DNA of 25,110 nucleotides from Ruminococcaceae bacterium UBA794 (GTDB lineage: Bacteria; Bacillota; Clostridia; Oscillospirales; Ruminococcaceae). The stretch spans positions 4,557-29,666 of the forward strand of contig DBIU01000107.1 in the NCBI GenBank assembly GCA_002304735.1, read 5' to 3'. Under the pieces are notes generated by a model. The model saw only the letters and a list, made by a program, of their open reading frames with translations. It did not search any database and was not told the DNA's origin. The position numbers were made by a program, and so were the translations under genes. Of this stretch, positions 15,217 through 23,464 are shown piece after piece (the first letter of the stretch is position 1; each line of letters starts with the position of its first letter).

Positions 15217-18200
15217 ATGGCTGATTTAGTTAACCAAATGCTTCAGAAATTCGCAGAACTTGCTCAGGAGGAGAAAAATATCTCCGCGGAATCCGAAAAC
15301 GCATTTAAGGAATACAACGATTATTGCGCTTCCTCGGACTCCGATTTAAGCGAGAAAATACAGCACTATCGCAAGAAAATCGCAAAAGTCGAGGAACTTA
15401 TGGACTATGCCCGCGAGCACGCTCAGCCCGACGACCTTGAGGAGGCGCAGATGCCTTTTGAAACCTCCGAGGGCGCGCTCGAGAGTATTCGCCAGACCAT
15501 TAAGCTCGATTCGCACAACGACCCCAACGCAGAGTCGCTTTTCACAAAGGCTTCGGGTATGAAGCTGTTTTACGAGTCGGAGCTTGAGCGCACCAAGAAG
15601 CTTATCGAGGGAAGCAAGGTTCAGGCTAAGCGTCAGTATGACAGCGATATCGCGGCTATCGAAAAGCGCAAAATTCAGCACGAAGCCGATGAAAAGGCTT
15701 ACATACAGTCCGACGATTTCAAGCAGTATCTCAAGCTCCTTTCTTTTGACAAATCAGCCTTTAACAGTCAGGGAACGGTAAATCTGCTTGATAAAAGCTC
15801 GATAAGCCTCGGCCAGCGCAGGGTTAAGCTGCTTGTTCCGATGGAGGTTGAGCAGGAGCTTTCCGCGCTTTCAAAGGGCGAGTATAACTCCGCCGCGAGA
15901 ACAATCGGCGCGCCTTTCGGCGTTTCAACCGAGAAGGGAAGCGTTCTTATGCTTGATTTTGACGAGAGGAACAAGGCGTATCTTCTCGGCGGCGTTGAGC
16001 GTTTGCTTCTCAATTTCATCAAATATTTCGGTCAAGAGCTTACAGACGTGGTTTTCTGCGACGCTGAGAGCTTCAGCCCCGATGTTCTGGGCGTTTTGGC
16101 GGCGCTTGCAAGAGGAACGAACCCGTTTATTACGGTTCCGAAGTCAGCCGAGGAGGCGCAGAGCAAACTTGCCGAGCTTGCCGCAAAGATTGAACAGGAG
16201 CCTGTTTCGGGCGGGATTTCAAGGATTATCGTGCTTCACGGTTTTCCCGAAAAATACGGCGAGGATATCGCGGAAAGCGTACTAAAAATCAGCGAAACGG
16301 CTGAAAACGGCGGAGTTTTGCTTGTTTTAACGCACGATAACTCTCAGCCGCAGACCGAAATCGAAGCGAAAATCCGCGGAAATGCCGCGTCAATTCGCAG
16401 CAGAAACGGCGCGTTCTGGGTTGAAAGCACGCGCGAGAGCCTTTTCTGGTACTCCGCGCCGTCAGAAATTCCCGATGAAATTCTCAGAATTTATGTTGAA
16501 CAGCGCCGTCAGCAGGCTGCTCGGGCGGCTCACGAAGAAGCGCAGCCTGTTCAGCCCGCAGAGCCGGTTCACGAGGAAGCGCAGCCTGTTCAGCCCGCAG
16601 AGTCGGTTCACGAGGAAGTTAAGCCTGTTCAGCCCGCAGAGCCGGTTCACGAGGAAGCGTCTGAAAGCGTTCCCGAAAACGGCGGGGAAAAACAGTCCGA
16701 GGCTGCTCCCGAAGCGCCTTTCGGAGCTGATGAGAACGTTCCTCCGCATATTTTCCTCAATCTCCCCAGACCCAAGGAAGAAACCGAAATTTCGTTCGAG
16801 GAGGTCGCCGAGGTTACCGAAAAGGTTGAGCTTGAGCCGGAGCAGCCCGCCGCCGAACAGCCCGAGCCTGTGCGCGATGAGATTTCGCTTGACGAGCCGC
16901 AGAACGCCGCTCCCGCTCAGGAAGAAAGCGCCGCAGAGAAAGCCGAGATTGCTCCCGAGCCTGCCGAAAAGCCCGCGAACAGCCCCGCAAAGGGAAATCG
17001 CACGCTTGATGAAATCGTCGTCGGCAAGGATATGGACGGAAACGCGGTTTGCGCCGATATCTGCGGAAATATCGCTTATGTATGCGGTAAAAATGGCGCT
17101 GACAGAGCTTCTGTCGTTGAAAATATCGTCAATCAAATTGCTGCGAAAAAGCACCCCGATGAAGCTGAAATTTGGGCGTTTGACCAAAAATCCGAGCTTT
17201 TGAAGAGCGTTAATAAGGCTTCTCCTTACGTTAAATTCGCGGTTTCGGACGCTGCTCCGCACGTTGCCGCAGATATTGTCGAGAGGCTTGAGGACGAGCT
17301 TAACGCGCGTTCGGCGTTGTTCGCGGAGCGCGGATATGAGAGCTTCCTTGACGTTCCCGCGGGCGAATATCTGCCGAGAATTATCGCGTTTATCGGCGAT
17401 TTCCCCGAGTTCCTCAAAGCGCTTGACAACGCGCCGAAGATGTTCGGGAGATGCTCGCGCGACAAGCTTGCGAACATTTTCGCAGGCTGCGGAAAATTCG
17501 GAATTAACCTCGTGCTTATCGGCGAAACGTTCTCCGAGAACGGCGAAAAGCCTGATGTTTTCAAGAATACCGCCGTTCACTGCGCGATTGTGACCGCGGG
17601 CGCGGAAAAGCGCGCCGAAACCATGATTGAGGGCGTTAAGCTTTATGAAAACCAGCTTGAGTCGCTGAAAAAAGTGCCTGCGGGCTGCGCGTTTGTTTCT
17701 GTTCCCGAAAAGGACGGCGAGCTTTATCTCGCGAGAATCGTTCCTGTCGATAACGCGAATAAATGCGATTATACCGCCGTTTGCGAGTATTCCGAGAGCT
17801 ATGGCGAGTATGTTGACAAGCACGCTTTTGCCGCCGACAGAAATGCGAAATCGCAGTTTGCGGACGGCGAAAAATCCCGCGCGGAGCTTCTCCAAAACCG
17901 CGCTGACGGCGAAATTATGCTGTTCCTCGGCGAACCTTGCCGTCTTGCGGAGAATTTGCCCGTTGTTATTCACGATGATTTCGGCGAGAATATTCTTGCC
18001 GTTGCGCCCGCGCTTCAGAAGAAATACGCGGCGAACGCCGTTGCGGCGGCTATCCTTTCGCTTAAGGAGCAGAACGTCGCTGTCGAGGTTCTCGCGGCAA
18101 GAAGCAATCCTGTTTACAGAGAACTTTCGGATAACGGAATGTTTGACGGTATCGACGTTTTCGAGGGCGAAAAGGGCGAAAAGCGCATAAGCGAGCTTTC

Positions 18201-18558
18201 AAAGGAAATTGCCAAAAACGGCGCTGCGAAGCGGTTTGTGATAGTGCTTGGCGGAGATGTTCTGCTTGCGGCGATGTCCGCCGACGAGTTGAGCGGCGAC
18301 CTCAAGCGTCTGCTTGCTAAAGGCTCGAGAGCGGGAGTTCACGTTATGTTTGTCTGCGGCAACGCAAACGGCTTCTCAAACGGCTTTGTTTCGCTGTTCA
18401 GGCACAAGGCTGTGTTCCCGTGCGAAATCCACGACGCAGAAAAGCTTCTCCGCTTCACGGACTGCGTGCTTCCCGAGGGCGCGTTCAGGCTTTCGGACGA
18501 CTACGACGAGTTTACCGTGATAACCTATGAAAACTGCAAAAATTCTGTTTTAAGCTGA
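15217..18558 (+). CDS. Large coiled-coil protein with degenerate FtsK/SpoIIIE-like ATPase folds
   Basis: Function unknown. The 1113-residue protein is predicted to be cytosolic, with no signal peptide or membrane helix. The order is: a coiled-coil/helical N-terminus (about 1-180); a first alpha/beta domain (about 200-430, VPMEVEQELSALSKGE and SRIIVLHGF); a Pro/Glu-rich linker (about 435-600) with tandem repeats; a second domain (about 605-860); and a third (about 898-1113). The second looks like an FtsK/SpoIIIE motor that has lost its catalysis. Its P-loop position reads G624-KNG-A-D-R630-A631, where GxxGxGKS is expected. The Walker B position reads RIIAFIGDFPEF, with Gly where Asp is expected, followed by GKFGINLVLIGE at the place of the usual GIHLxLATQ strand. 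The third domain (RFVIVLGGDVLL, AGVHVMFVCG) is similar. Assignment is by motif pattern only. It is monocistronic, between its own promoter and terminator. The nearest concept is the inactive ATPase domains of EssC/YukB. Confidence 0.6.
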   Translation: MADLVNQMLQKFAELAQEEKNISAESENAFKEYNDYCASSDSDLSEKIQHYRKKIAKVEELMDYAREHAQPDDLEEAQMPFETSEGALESIRQTIKLDSHNDPNAESLFTKASGMKLFYESELERTKKLIEGSKVQAKRQYDSDIAAIEKRKIQHEADEKAYIQSDDFKQYLKLLSFDKSAFNSQGTVNLLDKSSISLGQRRVKLLVPMEVEQELSALSKGEYNSAARTIGAPFGVSTEKGSVLMLDFDERNKAYLLGGVERLLLNFIKYFGQELTDVVFCDAESFSPDVLGVLAALARGTNPFITVPKSAEEAQSKLAELAAKIEQEPVSGGISRIIVLHGFPEKYGEDIAESVLKISETAENGGVLLVLTHDNSQPQTEIEAKIRGNAASIRSRNGAFWVESTRESLFWYSAPSEIPDEILRIYVEQRRQQAARAAHEEAQPVQPAEPVHEEAQPVQPAESVHEEVKPVQPAEPVHEEASESVPENGGEKQSEAAPEAPFGADENVPPHIFLNLPRPKEETEISFEEVAEVTEKVELEPEQPAAEQPEPVRDEISLDEPQNAAPAQEESAAEKAEIAPEPAEKPANSPAKGNRTLDEIVVGKDMDGNAVCADICGNIAYVCGKNGADRASVVENIVNQIAAKKHPDEAEIWAFDQKSELLKSVNKASPYVKFAVSDAAPHVAADIVERLEDELNARSALFAERGYESFLDVPAGEYLPRIIAFIGDFPEFLKALDNAPKMFGRCSRDKLANIFAGCGKFGINLVLIGETFSENGEKPDVFKNTAVHCAIVTAGAEKRAETMIEGVKLYENQLESLKKVPAGCAFVSVPEKDGELYLARIVPVDNANKCDYTAVCEYSESYGEYVDKHAFAADRNAKSQFADGEKSRAELLQNRADGEIMLFLGEPCRLAENLPVVIHDDFGENILAVAPALQKKYAANAVAAAILSLKEQNVAVEVLAARSNPVYRELSDNGMFDGIDVFEGEKGEKRISELSKEIAKNGAAKRFVIVLGGDVLLAAMSADELSGDLKRLLAKGSRAGVHVMFVCGNANGFSNGFVSLFRHKAVFPCEIHDAEKLLRFTDCVLPEGAFRLSDDYDEFTVITYENCKNSVLS
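16528..16659 (+). repeat. 39-bp in-frame tandem repeats (about 3.4 copies)
   Basis: Units start at 16528, 16567, 16606 and (partial) 16645. Each encodes a 13-residue unit of the form VHEEAQPVQPAEP. The copies are nearly identical at DNA level, with a few substitutions (for example AES for AEP, and VK for AQ in the third). They lie in the Pro/Glu-rich linker and probably vary in number between strains by slippage. Confidence 0.93.
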
Positions 18559-18564
18559 TTAACA

Positions 18565-18605
18565 AAAGCCGCTGTTCGTGAAAAAAACGGCGGCTTTGCT
18601 TTTAC
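18565..18605. terminator. Terminator between convergent genes
   Basis: AAAGCCGCTGTT (18565-18576) pairs with AACGGCGGCTTT (18586-18597), a 12-bp stem with one G-U pair. On the + strand it is followed by a T-rich stretch (TGCTTTTAC). It lies 6 bases after the large gene's stop and just 3' of the minus-strand DUF4363 gene, whose own T-run is weaker. It probably ends the plus-strand transcript and may help stop the other. Confidence 0.8.
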
Positions 18606-18979
18606 AGTATCTTCCATAACGTTGGCTTTTGCATATCGCGGAACATATCAATCTGCGCTTCCGCACGGTCGCAGGCGGCGTACAGCTCCTCGTTGCCCTC
18701 CTGCGCGAACGAGTGAATTTCCGCCATTGACGAGGTGATTTCAAGCGCGTGACCGAGGTCGTTCACCAAAATCGCGAAATCTATGAACTCGTTCCAGTCC
18801 TCCGACAGCTCTTTAGCTTTCTCGGAGGATTTTTCTATGTCGCCTTTCTCAAAAGCGTCCTCGACTTCGTGGATTTTGTCGAGCATTTTCGCCGAAAATT
18901 CGTTCACCGCGTATACCGAGTAAAAGCACCCGAACGCCGTTACGCAAAGCAAAATCACGCTTATAATTATCCTTTTCAT
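18602..18979 (-). CDS. DUF4363 family membrane-anchored protein
   Basis: This is a small 125-residue protein of unknown function. It begins with a basic, hydrophobic N-terminal segment (KRIIISVILLCVTAFGCFYSVYAV, residues 2-25) that acts as a signal anchor, so the rest should lie outside the membrane. The remainder is helical and acidic, with KIHEVEDAFEKGDIEKSSEKAKELSEDW and a later HALEITSSMAEIHSFA, which matches the DUF4363 pattern (xxWxxxxxxLxxxxxHxEIdxIexxlAxL). Its start overlaps the stop of the DUF421 gene by 4 bases (ATGA), so the two are translationally coupled. DUF421-DUF4363 pairs recur in Clostridia. The family is poorly studied. Confidence 0.8.
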   Translation of the reverse strand: MKRIIISVILLCVTAFGCFYSVYAVNEFSAKMLDKIHEVEDAFEKGDIEKSSEKAKELSEDWNEFIDFAILVNDLGHALEITSSMAEIHSFAQEGNEELYAACDRAEAQIDMFRDMQKPTLWKIL

Positions 18980-19650
18980 CGCTTTTCCTTTTCAACAATC
19001 CCGAATTTTCCGTTTTTGTCCGCAGTCATCAGAAAAACGTCTTTCTCGGACAGGTTTTTCTCGCGGAGCGTCTTTGTAAGCCACTTTTCCCCAAGCCCCA
19101 GCAGCCGCATCTGCTCGTTGTCGCGTATTCCGTCGCGGATTATTACGGACGGCGGGTTTTCCGTCGAACCGCCCGCGTTTACGTCCTGTTTTTCAGCGGG
19201 CTGACAGTCCTTTTTAAGCAGAAAATTGATTTTCCCCGTGGTTTCGACTATCGCGTAGTGGATTTGGCTCACGTCGAAAATCTGCTCGTTTCTCATTGAC
19301 TCCATAAGGTCGTCAACTGTGTAGCGAAGCCGTTTCATCTCGTTTTGGAGAATTTTGCCATCGCTTATGATAATGCGCGGACTTCCGATTATCAGCTTTC
19401 GCATTTTCGTCGATTTCAGCATTATCCCCGATACGATTACGTCCAGACATACAAGCGTTACTATCGGAACAACTCCCATTATCATCGGCACGCTGCTGTC
19501 CTCGACGGGAATTGCGGCTATATTCGATATCAAAATCGTCACGACAAGCTCGCTCGGCTGCAATTCGCCGAGCTGCCTTTTCCCCATAAGCCGCAGACAA
19601 AGCGCTATTACAATGTACAGTAAAACCGCTCTGATAAGCACAATCGCCAT
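18976..19650 (-). CDS. DUF421 (YetF-like) membrane protein
   Basis: This is an integral membrane protein of the DUF421/YetF family, 224 residues, with about three N-terminal membrane helices and a cytosolic C-terminal half. The family signature is GKRQLGELQPSELVVTILIS followed by NIAAIP. After the helices comes PRIIISDGKILQNEMKRLRYTVDDLMESMR, the conserved linker to the C-terminal domain, then VSQIHYAIVETTGKINFL. The last block, EKDVFLMTADKNGKFGIV, resembles the second half of the family's C-terminal domain. The C-terminal region between the two blocks has a Pro/Gly/Asn-rich insert. The start (CAT at 19648-19650 on +) has AGGTGAT upstream on the minus strand. It is divergent from the TIM-barrel gene. 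Bacillus relatives are linked to spore properties, but here that is an inference. Confidence 0.88.
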   Translation of the reverse strand: MAIVLIRAVLLYIVIALCLRLMGKRQLGELQPSELVVTILISNIAAIPVEDSSVPMIMGVVPIVTLVCLDVIVSGIMLKSTKMRKLIIGSPRIIISDGKILQNEMKRLRYTVDDLMESMRNEQIFDVSQIHYAIVETTGKINFLLKKDCQPAEKQDVNAGGSTENPPSVIIRDGIRDNEQMRLLGLGEKWLTKTLREKNLSEKDVFLMTADKNGKFGIVEKEKR

Positions 19651-19676
19651 TTTATCACCTCGGGCTTATTATTAGT

Positions 19677-19719
19677 CAATTTCAGTAAAATATTCTCTTG
19701 CAATTTCAGAAAAAATATG
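19677..19719. repeat. Direct repeat pair in the divergent promoter region
   Basis: CAATTTCAGTAAAATATT (19677-19694) and CAATTTCAGAAAAAATATG (19701-19719) form an imperfect direct repeat with a 24-bp period. The second copy spans the -35/-10 spacer of the TIM-barrel gene promoter. Both lie between the two divergent gene starts. A related copy is in the hfq promoter (from 2754). It could be an operator or only a promoter variant. Confidence 0.45.
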
Positions 19720-19726
19720 TTATAAT
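19698..19726 (+). promoter_or_regulatory. Promoter of TIM-barrel gene and proS
   Basis: TTGCAA (19698-19703, 4 of 6) and TATAAT (19721-19726) are separated by 17 bp, and TG at 19719-19720 precedes TATAAT. Transcription should start near 19733, leaving a leader of about 32 bases. The -35 hexamer is its own reverse complement and lies in a repeat. Confidence 0.75.
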
Positions 19727-19764
19727 GTAATGTGGTATGAGAAAAAACTGCCGAGGTTTACAAT

Positions 19765-20568
19765 ATGAAAATTGGAGTATCAACAGCTTCGCTTTACCCG
19801 CTTCACGTTGAGGACGCTTTTGCGAAACTCTGCGGGCTTGGCGTTAAAACTATCGAGGTGTTCGCGAACAGCACCGCCGAGGGACAAGAGCCGATTATCT
19901 CGGAAATTTGCTCCCTGCGCGATGAAAATAACGTGAAGGTAACCTCGTTTCACCCGTTTTCTTCGCCTATGGAAAGCGTTTTTCTCTTTTCTGACTACGA
20001 CCGCAGGATTGACGAAATGATGTCGCTTTACAGCGGTTTTTTCAAGAGTATGAACACGCTCGGCGCGAAGGTTTTCGTGCTTCACGGCGCGATTTTAAGC
20101 TCAAAGTGCGCTCCCGTTCATTATCTTAAGCAGTTTAATATGCTTTCCGAGGCGGGGCGCGAGTTCGGGATTACCGTGGCGCAGGAGAACGTGAGCTATT
20201 GTATGAGCGGAAATCTTGATTTTCTCAAGAAAATGAAGCGCGAAATCCCAGAAGCCGCGCGGTTTGTTCTCGATTTGAAGCAGGCGCGCAGAAGCGGCGA
20301 GAACCCGCTTGACTATGTTGAAGCGCTCGGCGAAAACATCGTTCACTGCCACATAAGCGACGCGGACGAAAACCGCGACTGCCTTGCCGTAGGAGCGGGG
20401 AGCTATGATTTTACGGAGCTTCTTCGGGCGCTTTCGGACAAGGGTTACGGCGGCGCGCTTATCGTTGAGCTTTATCGGAGGAATTACGGCGAGTTTTCCG
20501 AGCTTAAAGAGAGTACGGACGTTCTCGCGGATTATTGCGAAAGGCTCGGAATTAAATATTCATTGTGA
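19765..20568 (+). CDS. Xylose isomerase-like TIM-barrel sugar isomerase/epimerase family protein
   Basis: This is a 267-residue member of the AP-endonuclease-2/xylose-isomerase-like TIM-barrel superfamily, whose members isomerise or epimerise sugars and related compounds or act as endonucleases. The barrel strands show GVKTIEVFANS, NVKVTSFHPF, AKVFVLHGAI, GITVAQENVSYC, ARFVLDLKQARRSGE, NIVHCHISDAD and GALIVELYRRNYG, with Glu, His and Asp residues at the expected metal-binding positions. No specific substrate can be assigned. A GAGG ribosome site precedes the ATG at 19765. proS begins 28 bases after its stop without a terminator, so both genes share one transcript. The divergent DUF421 gene is 114 bases upstream. 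Confidence 0.87.
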   Translation: MKIGVSTASLYPLHVEDAFAKLCGLGVKTIEVFANSTAEGQEPIISEICSLRDENNVKVTSFHPFSSPMESVFLFSDYDRRIDEMMSLYSGFFKSMNTLGAKVFVLHGAILSSKCAPVHYLKQFNMLSEAGREFGITVAQENVSYCMSGNLDFLKKMKREIPEAARFVLDLKQARRSGENPLDYVEALGENIVHCHISDADENRDCLAVGAGSYDFTELLRALSDKGYGGALIVELYRRNYGEFSELKESTDVLADYCERLGIKYSL

Positions 20569-20595
20569 TTATTATTTTATGAAAGGTGACATATT

Positions 20596-22311
20596 ATGAA
20601 GTTAGACAAGCTTATCGGCGACCGCTTTAAGGAGCGCCCTTCCGATTGCCAGATTGACAGCCACGCGCTTATGACGAGGGGCGGCTACATCAAGTATGTG
20701 GCGAACGGAATTTACTCCTCGTTCCCTCCGCTTAAGAGGATTACAAAGAAGATTGAGAACATTATCCGCGAGGAAATGGACGCTGTTGACGGACAGGAAG
20801 TTTCGTTCCCCGTGGTTATGCCCGCGTCGCTTTGGCAGGAAAGCGGCAGATATGAAAGTATCGGCTCGGAGCTGCTTCGCTTTACCGACAGAAACAGACA
20901 GCCGATGGTTCTCGGTATGACCCACGAAGAAGCGGCGGTTCAGCTTGTGCGCGAATATGCGAACAGCTATACCAAGTATCCGTTTATGATTTATCAGATA
21001 CAGACGAAATTCCGCGACGAGGCAAGACCCCGCGGCGGACTTATCCGCGTGCGCGAGTTCACGATGAAGGACGCGTATTCTTTCCATACCTCTCAGGAGG
21101 ATTTGGAGGAATATTATGTTCGCGTTCACAAGGCTTATGAGAGAATTTACGCGCGCTGCGGCGTTCCCGAGGTTATTTCCGTCAAGTCGGACAGCGGTAT
21201 GATGGGCGGAAGCGTTTCGCACGAGTTTATGCTGCTTACTCCTATCGGCGAGGACAGTATCGCGGTTTGCAAGCACTGCGGCTACACGGCGAACGTTGAG
21301 GCGGCGAAGTCCGTTATCGAGAACACGCGCGACGACGTTTCAGATGAACTCAAAGAGGTTTATACGCCCGATATTCACACAATCGAGGATATCTGCGCGT
21401 TCCTCAAAACTCCGCTTGAAAAGAGCTGCAAGGCGGTTGTTTATCAGAAAAATCACGACGACAGCTTTGTCGTAATCTTCATTCGCGGCGACCTTGATAT
21501 AAACGAAACAAAGGTTACGAACTTCCTCGGCTGCGACATTCACCCCGCCGTTATTACGGAAGAATGTGGGCTTAACGCGGGTTATATCGGTCCCGTTAAC
21601 CTCAAGGTGAACGGCGAATTTACTGTGCTTTACGACAACTCGCTTCTCAACACGAACAATCTTTCCTGCGGCGCAAACAAGAATGAATATCACCTCACGG
21701 GGCTTGATATGAGCCGCGATGTTCCCGCTGCGGAATATCACGATTTCGCGAAGATTACGGACGGCGGAATTTGCCCCGAGTGCGGCGAAAAGGCAATCTC
21801 CATTTCGAGAGGTATCGAGGTCGGAAATATCTTCCAGCTCGGAACAAAATACTCGAAATCTATGAATATGACATATCTCGACAAGGACGGAAACACGCAA
21901 ATCCCGATTATGGGCTGCTATGGAATAGGCGTGGGACGGCTTGCGGCTTCGGTTTGCGAGGTCAGCCACGATGATTACGGCCCGATTTGGCCTATGGCGA
22001 TTGCGCCGTGGCAGGTTCATATCTGCGCGGTGCGTTCTGACGATGAAAAGGTTAAGGCTGCCGCGGACAAGCTTTACGAGGATTTGCAGGACGCAGGCGT
22101 CGAGGTTATCTACGACGACAGAAACGTCAGAGCGGGCGTTATGTTCTCGGACGCAGACCTTATCGGCGTGCCGCTGAGAATTGTCGTAAGCCCGAGAAAT
22201 CTCGACGAGGGAGTGTTCGAGCTTAATTCGCGCGACAAGAAAATCTCCGAGAAAATCAGCCCCGAAAACGCTCTCGCACGCGTTAAGGAGCTTATCGCGC
22301 AGATGATGTGA
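20596..22311 (+). CDS. proS: Prolyl-tRNA synthetase, bacterial type
   Basis: This class II enzyme charges tRNA-Pro. The 571-residue length equals the bacterial type with an internal editing (INS) domain, not the shorter eukaryote/archaeal type. Motif 2 is FRDEARPRGGLIRVREFTMKDAY. The editing domain spans about residues 225-390 and contains CKAVVYQ and FIRGDLDINETKVTNFLG. The motif 3 region is GCYGIGVGRLAASVCE. The anticodon-binding domain follows from WPMAIAPWQVHI to the C-terminus. The start has GAAAGGTGA upstream. It is co-transcribed with the TIM-barrel gene before it. No T-box leader is visible in the 28-base gap or the shared leader. Confidence 0.97.
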   Translation: MKLDKLIGDRFKERPSDCQIDSHALMTRGGYIKYVANGIYSSFPPLKRITKKIENIIREEMDAVDGQEVSFPVVMPASLWQESGRYESIGSELLRFTDRNRQPMVLGMTHEEAAVQLVREYANSYTKYPFMIYQIQTKFRDEARPRGGLIRVREFTMKDAYSFHTSQEDLEEYYVRVHKAYERIYARCGVPEVISVKSDSGMMGGSVSHEFMLLTPIGEDSIAVCKHCGYTANVEAAKSVIENTRDDVSDELKEVYTPDIHTIEDICAFLKTPLEKSCKAVVYQKNHDDSFVVIFIRGDLDINETKVTNFLGCDIHPAVITEECGLNAGYIGPVNLKVNGEFTVLYDNSLLNTNNLSCGANKNEYHLTGLDMSRDVPAAEYHDFAKITDGGICPECGEKAISISRGIEVGNIFQLGTKYSKSMNMTYLDKDGNTQIPIMGCYGIGVGRLAASVCEVSHDDYGPIWPMAIAPWQVHICAVRSDDEKVKAAADKLYEDLQDAGVEVIYDDRNVRAGVMFSDADLIGVPLRIVVSPRNLDEGVFELNSRDKKISEKISPENALARVKELIAQMM

Positions 22312-22350
22312 TTATTTTCATAATGTTCACCGATAGAGAAAGGACGGCTA

Positions 22351-23460
22351 ATGGCTATTGATGAAAACGCGCTCTTTGAGCGGCTTGATTTGCTTTTTGA
22401 GCGAAACAACTTTGGCGAAATCGAGAGATTAATCCGTGAAATTTCGCGGGACGAGCTTACAACGGAGCTTCGGTTTAGGCTTGTAAGCGCGCTGAATAAC
22501 CAAAAAAAATTCCCCGAGGCAATCAAGGAATTGAGAGAGCTTGAGCCGCTCTGTGAAACGCCCGCCGAGAATGCGAGATTTTGGTACAGTGCGGGTTTCG
22601 CTCACTATATGAACGACTGCGAGCTTACCGCTCTGCATTGCTTCGAGCAGGCGGCTGTCGTTGACCCCGAAGATAGCGCCGGACTTGATATTAAGGGCAT
22701 TATCGAAGAATGTCGTGAATATATCAAGCAGGACCTCGCGGACCTGAACGCGTTCGGGAAAACGGCTTCCGAGGCTGTTCGAGAGTGCTTTGCAAAAGTT
22801 GACGAAAAGGACAGAAAAGCGCTTTCCGATACCGAATTTACGCTCTATCTCGGTTATCCGAGCGGTATTCGCGTGCCGCCGCCCGTTCAAGACGCGCTGA
22901 ATTTTGACGACCCGTTAAAGAAGTATTCCGAGGAAGAAAAGCCCGGCGTTAAGATGTTTTTGCGGAATTATTACGGGATAAGCGACCTTGCGAGCTTCAA
23001 GAATTTCTACGTCAACGACTTGAAGTACAACGGATATCGCGTGGCAAGCGACGCTCTCGCATATTCCGACAAAAACCCGAACTTCCCGTTTTCGCAGCTT
23101 ACGCAGGAGATTGAGGAAATGTTCGGAAACTGCGCACTTTTCCTTAATGCTGTCCGCGATTATTTGCCGAAAACGACCGTTCTCGCTTGGGATATTTCTG
23201 AGAAAATCGGCGCGGCGCGTCTTGCGTTTTCCTGCGACGTTATCCCCGACGGCGACTATTTCGGCTGTATGGGGGCGCTTTTGAACGCGGCAAGGGAGAA
23301 CTTTTCTTCGTTTGAGGAATATGTGAAATCTCTGGTTTTCGGCGGAGGATTTTTTATGTTCCTCGCGGAAAATTTCAATATCAAATCCTCGATTGAATTT
23401 ATGGAAAATCTGCTCAAAATGCTCGTAAATTCTCCGCTTTCCGAAATAAAGTGGGGATAA
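22351..23460 (+). CDS. TPR-like protein with C-terminal DUF1266-type domain
   Basis: This is a predicted cytosolic 369-residue protein with no assigned function. The N-terminal third (about 1-115) is helical and repeat-like, with TPR features: LRFRLVSALNNQKKFPEAIKELRELEP and RFWYSAGFAHYMNDCELTALHCFEQAAVVDP. A middle region contains the family-like YLGYPSGIRVPPPV. The C-terminal part resembles DUF1266: GISDLASFKNFYVNDLKYNGY corresponds to its DxxxFxxxLxxLxxxGxR block. Then VLAWDISEKIGAARLAFSCDVIPDGDYFG and SFEEYVKSLVFGGGFFMF match its AxDxxRxVxLARxxxxxGYI and SWEEFxxSYLxGxxFW elements. A ribosome site (AAAGGA) precedes the ATG, 39 bases after proS. It may continue the proS transcript. The next gene has its own promoter. 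Confidence 0.7.
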   Translation: MAIDENALFERLDLLFERNNFGEIERLIREISRDELTTELRFRLVSALNNQKKFPEAIKELRELEPLCETPAENARFWYSAGFAHYMNDCELTALHCFEQAAVVDPEDSAGLDIKGIIEECREYIKQDLADLNAFGKTASEAVRECFAKVDEKDRKALSDTEFTLYLGYPSGIRVPPPVQDALNFDDPLKKYSEEEKPGVKMFLRNYYGISDLASFKNFYVNDLKYNGYRVASDALAYSDKNPNFPFSQLTQEIEEMFGNCALFLNAVRDYLPKTTVLAWDISEKIGAARLAFSCDVIPDGDYFGCMGALLNAARENFSSFEEYVKSLVFGGGFFMFLAENFNIKSSIEFMENLLKMLVNSPLSEIKWG

Positions 23461-23464
23461 GGTC

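Noticed and set aside
16528..16659. Possible CRISPR-like repeats
   Set aside because: The units are directly adjacent with no unique spacers and encode an in-frame peptide repeat.
16462..17973. A 503-codon open frame on the minus strand opposite the FtsK-like gene
   Set aside because: It mirrors the codon bias of the sense gene, is Arg/Leu/Asn-rich without recognisable domains and has no promoter or ribosome site of its own.
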